DNA from: Rhabdaerophilum calidifontis
Lineage (GTDB): Bacteria; Pseudomonadota; Alphaproteobacteria; Rhizobiales; Beijerinckiaceae
NCBI RefSeq assembly: GCF_008641065.1
Contig: NZ_VTRS01000004.1
Location: forward strand, 1 to 64,000
Reading direction: 5' to 3'
Length of the DNA stretch: 64,000 bases
Both the position numbers and the translations under genes were made by a program. Numbering within the stretch: the stretch's first letter is position 1; each line of letters opens with the position of its first letter. Shown here in pieces: positions 59,595 to 64,000 of this stretch. Below the pieces are notes generated by a model. The model was given only the letters and a program-made list of their open reading frames with translations, was not told the DNA's origin and ran no database searches.

Positions 59595-60116
59595 ATGGCC
59601 ATCCGTCCCCTCGTCATCGTTCCCGATCCGCAATTGCGGCTGATCTCGAAACCCGTCGAGCGCATGGACGCGCCGATGCGCCGGCTCGTGGATGACATGT
59701 TCGAAACGATGTACGACGCGCCGGGAATCGGGCTCGCGGCGATCCAGATCGGCCAGCCGCTGCGGCTCGTGACGATGGATGTCTCCCGGCGCGACGATTC
59801 GAAAGAGCCGATGGTGCTCGTCAATCCCGAGATCGTCTGGGCCTCGGAGGAGATGCGGGAGATGGAGGAGGGCTGCCTCTCGATCCCCGAATATTACGAG
59901 ACGGTCGCGCGGCCGGACCGGGTGCGGGTGGCCTTCCGCGACGTCGATTTCAACCCGCGCGAGATCGAGGCCGAGGGCGTGCTCGCCACCTGCATCCAGC
60001 ACGAGATCGACCATCTCAACGGCGTGCTGTTCATCGATTACCTCTCGAAGCTGAAGCGCGAGCGGGTGATGCGCCGGTTCCAGAAGCTCGCGCGGCACAA
60101 GGACGACGTGGCGTGA
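59595..60116 (+). CDS. def: peptide deformylase
   Basis: 173 residues. The three motifs are complete: [10 protein letters not shown] (motif 1, with Ile for the usual Val), [11 protein letters not shown] (motif 2, Cys metal ligand) and [16 protein letters not shown] (motif 3, HExxH). It removes the formyl group from new proteins as they leave the ribosome. The stop overlaps fmt by four bases, coupling it to the enzyme that adds the formyl group to the initiator tRNA. Confidence 0.96.
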   Translation: MAIRPLVIVPDPQLRLISKPVERMDAPMRRLVDDMFETMYDAPGIGLAAIQIGQPLRLVTMDVSRRDDSKEPMVLVNPEIVWASEEMREMEEGCLSIPEYYETVARPDRVRVAFRDVDFNPREIEAEGVLATCIQHEIDHLNGVLFIDYLSKLKRERVMRRFQKLARHKDDVA

Positions 60117-61048
60117 GCCTGCGGATCGTCTTCATGGGGACGCCGGATTTCGCCGTCCCGACGCTGACGGCGATCCTCGGCCAGGGGCATGAGGTCGTCG
60201 CCTGCTATACCCGCGCCCCGGCACCGGGCGGGCGGCGGGGGCTCGAGACGGTCGAGAGTCCGGTTCATCGCATGGCTGCACGGTTCGGCATTCCGGTACG
60301 CACCCCCGTGAGCCTGCGCGGAGTTGCGGAACAGGCGGAATTCGCCGCCTTTGGCGCCGATGCCGCGGTGGTGGTCGCCTACGGGCTCATCCTGCCGAAG
60401 CCGGTGCTCGACGCGCCGGTGCTCGGCTGCCTCAATCTCCATGCCTCGCTGCTGCCGCGCTGGCGCGGCGCGGCGCCGATCCAGCGCGCGATCATGGCCG
60501 GCGATGCCGAGACCGGCGTGATGGTGATGCGGATGGAGGAAGGGCTCGATACCGGCCCGGTGGCGCTGGCGGAACGCGTGCCGATCGCACCGGATGCCGA
60601 TTCCGGCCAGATCCACGACCGGCTGATGGTGATCGGCGCCGACCTCATGGTGCGGGCACTGGCCGCCCTCGAACGCGGATCGCTGACCTTCACGCCGCAG
60701 CCGGACGAGGGCGTGACCTATGCCGCCAAGATCGCCAAGGCGGAATGCCGCATCGATTTCACGCGACCGGCCCGCGCGGTGCACGACCAGATCCGCGGGC
60801 TCGCGCCGTTTCCCGGCGCCTTCCTTGAATATGAATGGCAGCATGCGCTCAAGCGGATCAAGGTTCTCGCGGCGAGGCCGGCCGAGGGGCGGGGCCCACC
60901 GGGCACCCTGCTCGGCCCTGACCTGACCATTGCCTGCGGCGAGGGCGCGATCCGGCTCCTGCGCGTGCAGCCGGCTGGCCGCGAGGCGATGTCCGCCGCG
61001 GACTTCCTCAACGGCCAGCCGCTGCCGCCGGGAGTGAGGTTCGGCTGA
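60113..61048 (+). CDS. fmt: methionyl-tRNA formyltransferase
   Basis: 311 residues from a GTG overlapping def. The formyltransferase domain has [37 protein letters not shown] and the folate site [20 protein letters not shown]; the C-terminal OB-like domain (about 205-305) binds tRNA. It formylates initiator Met-tRNA with 10-formyl-tetrahydrofolate. The next gene, truA, starts one base after its stop. Confidence 0.96.
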   Translation: MSLRIVFMGTPDFAVPTLTAILGQGHEVVACYTRAPAPGGRRGLETVESPVHRMAARFGIPVRTPVSLRGVAEQAEFAAFGADAAVVVAYGLILPKPVLDAPVLGCLNLHASLLPRWRGAAPIQRAIMAGDAETGVMVMRMEEGLDTGPVALAERVPIAPDADSGQIHDRLMVIGADLMVRALAALERGSLTFTPQPDEGVTYAAKIAKAECRIDFTRPARAVHDQIRGLAPFPGAFLEYEWQHALKRIKVLAARPAEGRGPPGTLLGPDLTIACGEGAIRLLRVQPAGREAMSAADFLNGQPLPPGVRFG

Positions 61049-61049
61049 A

Positions 61050-61826
61050 ATGGCCGAGACCTTCCGCTTCCGGCTCGATATCGAGTATTTCGGCGCGCCC
61101 TATCGCGGCTGGCAGAGCCAGGCCGGCGGCCGGACCGTGCAGGATGCGATCGAGGCGGCACTTGCCCGGCTCGGCGAGGGTGGGCGGCGGCTGCAATGCG
61201 CGGGCCGCACCGATGCCGGGGTGCATGCGCTCGGCCAGGTGGCGCATGTCGACCTCGCGAAGGCTTGGCCGGCCGACACGCTGCGCGACGCGCTCAACGC
61301 GCATCTCGCGCAGGCCGGCGAGAGCGTCACGATCCGCGATGCCGGGCGCGCGCCGCCGGGCTTCGATGCGCGGCTCTCCGCGATCCGGCGGCATTACCGC
61401 TACCGCATCCTCAACCGCCGCGCTCCCCCGGCACTGGACAGGGAGCGCGTCTGGCATGTCGCGCGGCCGCTCGACGCGGAGGCGATGGGCGCGGCAGCGC
61501 GGACGATTCTCGGCAGGCACGATTTCACCACCTTCCGCGCCGCCTCCTGCCAGGCGAAAAGCCCGATCCGCACGCTGGAGCGGCTCGAAGTGACGCGGAA
61601 CGGCGCGGAGATCTGGGTGGAGGCGAGCGCCCGCTCGTTCCTGCACCACCAGGTGCGGTCGATGGTCGGCTCGCTCGCCAGGGTGGGGCACGGCGTCTGG
61701 CCGGTCGCGGCGATGCGCGCCGCGCTCGACGCGCGCGACCGCGCGCGCTGCGGCCCGGTCGCGCCGCCGGACGGGCTCTATTTCATGGCGGTGGACTATC
61801 CCGAAAGCCGCACCCTCACGCCGTGA
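61050..61826 (+). CDS. truA: tRNA pseudouridine synthase A
   Basis: 258 residues. The catalytic Asp is in [40 protein letters not shown] opens the protein and [17 protein letters not shown] is near the C-terminus. It makes pseudouridine at positions 38-40 of tRNA anticodon stems. Third gene of def-fmt-truA. Its end overlaps the convergent argB by 11 bases. Confidence 0.96.
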   Translation: MAETFRFRLDIEYFGAPYRGWQSQAGGRTVQDAIEAALARLGEGGRRLQCAGRTDAGVHALGQVAHVDLAKAWPADTLRDALNAHLAQAGESVTIRDAGRAPPGFDARLSAIRRHYRYRILNRRAPPALDRERVWHVARPLDAEAMGAAARTILGRHDFTTFRAASCQAKSPIRTLERLEVTRNGAEIWVEASARSFLHHQVRSMVGSLARVGHGVWPVAAMRAALDARDRARCGPVAPPDGLYFMAVDYPESRTLTP

Positions 61827-62712
61827 TCAGCGTGCCGGCGCCGTGCTCGGTCAGCAATTCGAGCAGCACCGCATGTGGCACCTTGCCGTCGAGGATCACC
61901 ACGCCCTCGACGCCCTGCTCGATCGCGTAGATGCAGGTCTCGATCTTGGGGATCATGCCGCCGGTCACGGTACCGTCGGCGATCAGGCGCCGGCATTGCT
62001 CAACCGTGAGCTGCGGAATGAGCGTCTTGTCCTTGTCGAGCACGCCGGGCACGTCGGTCAGAAGGAGGAGCCGCTTGGCGCGCATTGCGCCGGCGATGGC
62101 GCCGGCGAAGGTATCGGCGTTGACATTGTAGGTCTGCCCATCCTCGCCGATGGCGACCGGCGCGAGGACCGGGATCAGCTCCGCCCTCAGCACCGCGTCG
62201 AGCACCGTGCGATCGACCTTGTGCGGATCGCCGACGAAGCCGAGATCGAGTTCGCGTTCGATGTTGGAATCGGGGTCGCGCACGGTGCGCAGCATCTTGC
62301 GTGCGGTGACCATGCCGCCATCCTTGCCGCAGAGCCCGATCGCCCGGCCGCCCTCGGCCGAGATCCAGCCGACGATCTGCTTGTTGATCGCGCCGGCGAG
62401 CACCATCTCGACGATTTCAACCGTCGCGGCATCGGTGACGCGCATGCCGCCCTGGAACTCGCTCTTGATGCCGAGCTTGTCGAGCATCCGCCCGATCTGC
62501 GGGCCGCCGCCATGCACGACGATCGGCTTCACGCCCTGCAATTCGAGCAGCACCACGTCCTCGGCGAAATCCTCGGCCGCGGCGCGATCGCCCATCGCGT
62601 GGCCGCCATATTTGATGACGACCACTTCCTGATCATAGCGCTGCATGAAGGGCAGCGCCTCGGCGATCACTTCTGCACGGATATGGACATCGGGGAGCTT
62701 CTTGTCGGACAT
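61816..62712 (-). CDS. argB: acetylglutamate kinase
   Basis: 298 residues of the amino-acid kinase family. [20 protein letters not shown] carries the phosphate-binding Lys/Gly pair; [20 protein letters not shown] and [20 protein letters not shown] complete the active site. The MQRYDQEVV start has the N-terminal helix seen in arginine-feedback-inhibited forms. It phosphorylates N-acetylglutamate, the second step of arginine synthesis. argD and argF lie 30 kb away. It follows DUF423 and engB on the same strand. Confidence 0.96.
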   Translation of the reverse strand: MSDKKLPDVHIRAEVIAEALPFMQRYDQEVVVIKYGGHAMGDRAAAEDFAEDVVLLELQGVKPIVVHGGGPQIGRMLDKLGIKSEFQGGMRVTDAATVEIVEMVLAGAINKQIVGWISAEGGRAIGLCGKDGGMVTARKMLRTVRDPDSNIERELDLGFVGDPHKVDRTVLDAVLRAELIPVLAPVAIGEDGQTYNVNADTFAGAIAGAMRAKRLLLLTDVPGVLDKDKTLIPQLTVEQCRRLIADGTVTGGMIPKIETCIYAIEQGVEGVVILDGKVPHAVLLELLTEHGAGTLITA

Positions 62713-62793
62713 GGCGGGATTCCTGCGGCGGGCGAGGTTTTCTAGCGGAGATCGCCCCGGATTCTCAATCGCCGGCGCGAGAATATTTGCCGC

Positions 62794-63150
62794 TCAGCCG
62801 CGATGCCGGATCGCCGAGACGATGATCCCGGCCCAGCCGAGCATCATCGTGCCGCCGCCGAGCGGCGCGGCGCCGGTGAACAGGCCATGGCCCAGCGTCG
62901 CGCGCAGCGCGAGATCGCCGCAGAACAGCGCAAGGCCCATGGCAAGCAGCGTCGTCACCGTCACCGATTGCGACAAGCAGCGCCCCTCCCGCCCCTGCAA
63001 GGCGGCCAGCGCGAGAAAGACGGGCGCGTGGAAGAGCAGGAAATTCGCGGCGGTCGCGAGTTGAGGCCCGGCCGGGCCATGCGAGGCATAGGCGGAGGCG
63101 GCAACGCCGAGGAGACCTGAAACGCCGCCGAGAAGGATGATCGGGTTCAT
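62794..63150 (-). CDS. DUF423 family small membrane protein
   Basis: 118 residues from the ATG at 63150, which overlaps the engB stop by four bases. Four hydrophobic segments: ILLGGVSGLLGVAASAYASH, FLLFHAPVFLALAALQG, VTTLLAMGLALFCGDLALRA and GGTMMLGWAGIIVSAI. SAYASHG and TGAAPLGGGTMMLGWAG are the family marks (YwdK/YgdD-like). Function is unknown. Between engB and argB. Confidence 0.88.
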   Translation of the reverse strand: MNPIILLGGVSGLLGVAASAYASHGPAGPQLATAANFLLFHAPVFLALAALQGREGRCLSQSVTVTTLLAMGLALFCGDLALRATLGHGLFTGAAPLGGGTMMLGWAGIIVSAIRHRG

Positions 63151-63815
63151 GCGAGGCTCCAAGCCGGCAAATGGCCGCGATCATGCAGCAGGCGCGCGAT
63201 CGCGGCCCGGAGTTCCGCGATGCCCTCGCCCTTGCGGCTCGACGTGAGCAGGATATCGGGATGAGCGGCGGCCCGCTTCCGGAGCGCCGCCGCGACCTCG
63301 GCCCGTCGCCGTTCTGCCTCGGCGGGCGAAAGCTCGTCCGCCTTGGTCAGCACCAGCTGGAACGAGACCGCCGCCTGCGAGAGCGTGTCGAGGATCGGCT
63401 CATCGGTCTTCTTGATGCCGTGCCGGGCATCGATCAGCAGAAAGACGCGCCCGAGTTCGACGCGGCCGCGCAGATAATCGTGGATCAGCCCGGTCCAGGC
63501 CGAGACCTTCTCCTTGCCGACCGCCGCATAGCCGTAGCCCGGCATGTCGACGATCGAGAGCACGCCGGCAACATCGAAGAAGTTCAGCTCCTGCGTCCGC
63601 CCCGGCGTGTGCGAGGTGCGGGCCAGGGCGTTGCGCCCGGTGAGCGCGTTGATGAGCGACGATTTCCCGACATTCGAGCGGCCCGCGAAGGCGACTTCCA
63701 GCCCGCGCGGCGGCGGCAGGTTGTCCTTGCGCGCCGCCGCCCAGTAGAATTCCGCCTCGCGCGCGAAAAGGCGCCGCCCGGCTTCGGTGAAATCGATTGT
63801 GGCGGCTTCGCTCAT
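63147..63815 (-). CDS. engB: ribosome-biogenesis GTPase EngB (YihA/YsxC)
   Basis: 222 residues from the ATG at 63815. G1 GRSNVGKSSLINALTG, G2 with SHTPGRTQELNFF, G3 DMPGYGYAAVGKEK, G4 TKADEL and G5 SSRKGEG are all present. EngB is an essential TRAFAC GTPase needed for large-subunit assembly. The ATG overlaps the stop of the upstream gene (ATGA). The usual alphaproteobacterial set yidC-engB-argB is here changed, with another gene directly upstream. Confidence 0.96.
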   Translation of the reverse strand: MSEAATIDFTEAGRRLFAREAEFYWAAARKDNLPPPRGLEVAFAGRSNVGKSSLINALTGRNALARTSHTPGRTQELNFFDVAGVLSIVDMPGYGYAAVGKEKVSAWTGLIHDYLRGRVELGRVFLLIDARHGIKKTDEPILDTLSQAAVSFQLVLTKADELSPAEAERRRAEVAAALRKRAAAHPDILLTSSRKGEGIAELRAAIARLLHDRGHLPAWSLA

Positions 63816-64000
63816 TCCGCGTTCTCCAGCGCGTCGATATCCGCCGCCCGCAGCAGCGCGGCATGGCGCATGATCTTCTCCACCGGCCAATCCCACCAGC
63901 GGATCGCGAGAAGCCGCGCGATCTCACCCGCCGAGAAGCGCAGACGCGTCACCCGCGCCGGATTGCCGACGACGATCGCATAGGGCGGAACAGCGCGGGA
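63812..64000 (-). CDS. C-terminal end of a hexapeptide-repeat acetyltransferase (partial)
   Basis: The last 62 codons of a gene that begins beyond the window. AVPPYAIVVGNPARVTRLRF, followed by IRWWDWPVEKI, is the C-terminal end of the left-handed beta-helix acyltransferases of the CatB/Vat (xenobiotic acetyltransferase) group. The substrate cannot be told from this part. Its stop overlaps the engB start by four bases, so it is co-transcribed with engB. Confidence 0.75.
   Translation of the reverse strand, partial: SRAVPPYAIVVGNPARVTRLRFSAGEIARLLAIRWWDWPVEKIMRHAALLRAADIDALENAE

Overview
The window looks like chromosomal DNA of a GC-rich alphaproteobacterium, probably of the Hyphomicrobiales. 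The evidence is a GcrA-type cell-cycle regulator, the long two-domain dCTP deaminase, DUF3422 and Hint_2/RTX proteins, an Anbu operon, a LexA site of the alphaproteobacterial GTTC-N7-GTTC type, and a GANTC cluster in front of gcrA. I see no rRNA, CRISPR array, prophage or insertion sequence. There is one tRNA (Gly-CCC).

Layout. 1-8.3 kb (minus strand): a surface/secretion module of two RTX proteins (one ending in a Hint domain), an unrecognised protein between them, a clear terminator, then two tandem SapC-like proteins, a glycosyltransferase and two AT-richer pyruvyl-transferase-like genes. 8.7-12.5 kb (plus): a CecR-type TetR regulator with an HlyD/ABC-2 efflux system. 12.6-13.9 kb: ugd. 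13.9-19.4 kb (minus): ugpBAEC followed by a lone phnM. 19.6-25.2 kb (minus): the urea transporter urtABCDE behind a near-perfect sigma-54 promoter. 25.5-32.2 kb: tRNA-Gly, a NaChBac-like channel with an acidic filter, dcd, apaG, hslO, argF, argD and gcrA. 32.3-41.3 kb (minus): a UPF0104 membrane protein, then phoR-pstSCAB-phoU-phoB with a PHO box before pstS. 41.5-51.7 kb: a thiosulfate/sulfide oxidation cluster, with soxSR, DUF3422 and soxAX on the minus strand and soxYZBCDEF on the plus strand. 51.8-58.3 kb: prmB, the Anbu operon (ATP-grasp, alpha-E, transglutaminase, Anbu peptidase) and dapE. 58.3-64 kb: rmuC, def-fmt-truA, argB, DUF423, engB and the end of a hexapeptide acyltransferase.

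How it fits together. The middle of the window is about nutrient scavenging: phosphate (Pst/PhoBR), glycerol-3-phosphate or related esters (Ugp, PhnM) and urea (Urt), each with recognisable control DNA. The sox cluster would let the cell draw electrons from reduced sulfur. Its ArsR-family repressor has the two cysteines of the SqrR/BigR persulfide sensors, and matching ATTC-N8 inverted repeats lie in front of soxSR and between soxA and soxY. The most speculative but interesting parts are the RTX/Hint/SapC/glycosyltransferase module at the left edge, the channel whose selectivity filter resembles the engineered calcium-selective CavAb, and a terminator-like hairpin in the argD leader.

Many start codons were moved inward from the longest frame on the basis of ribosome-binding sites, overlaps and family length; the entries say where. 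Positions of short sites were counted by eye and could be off by a base or two.
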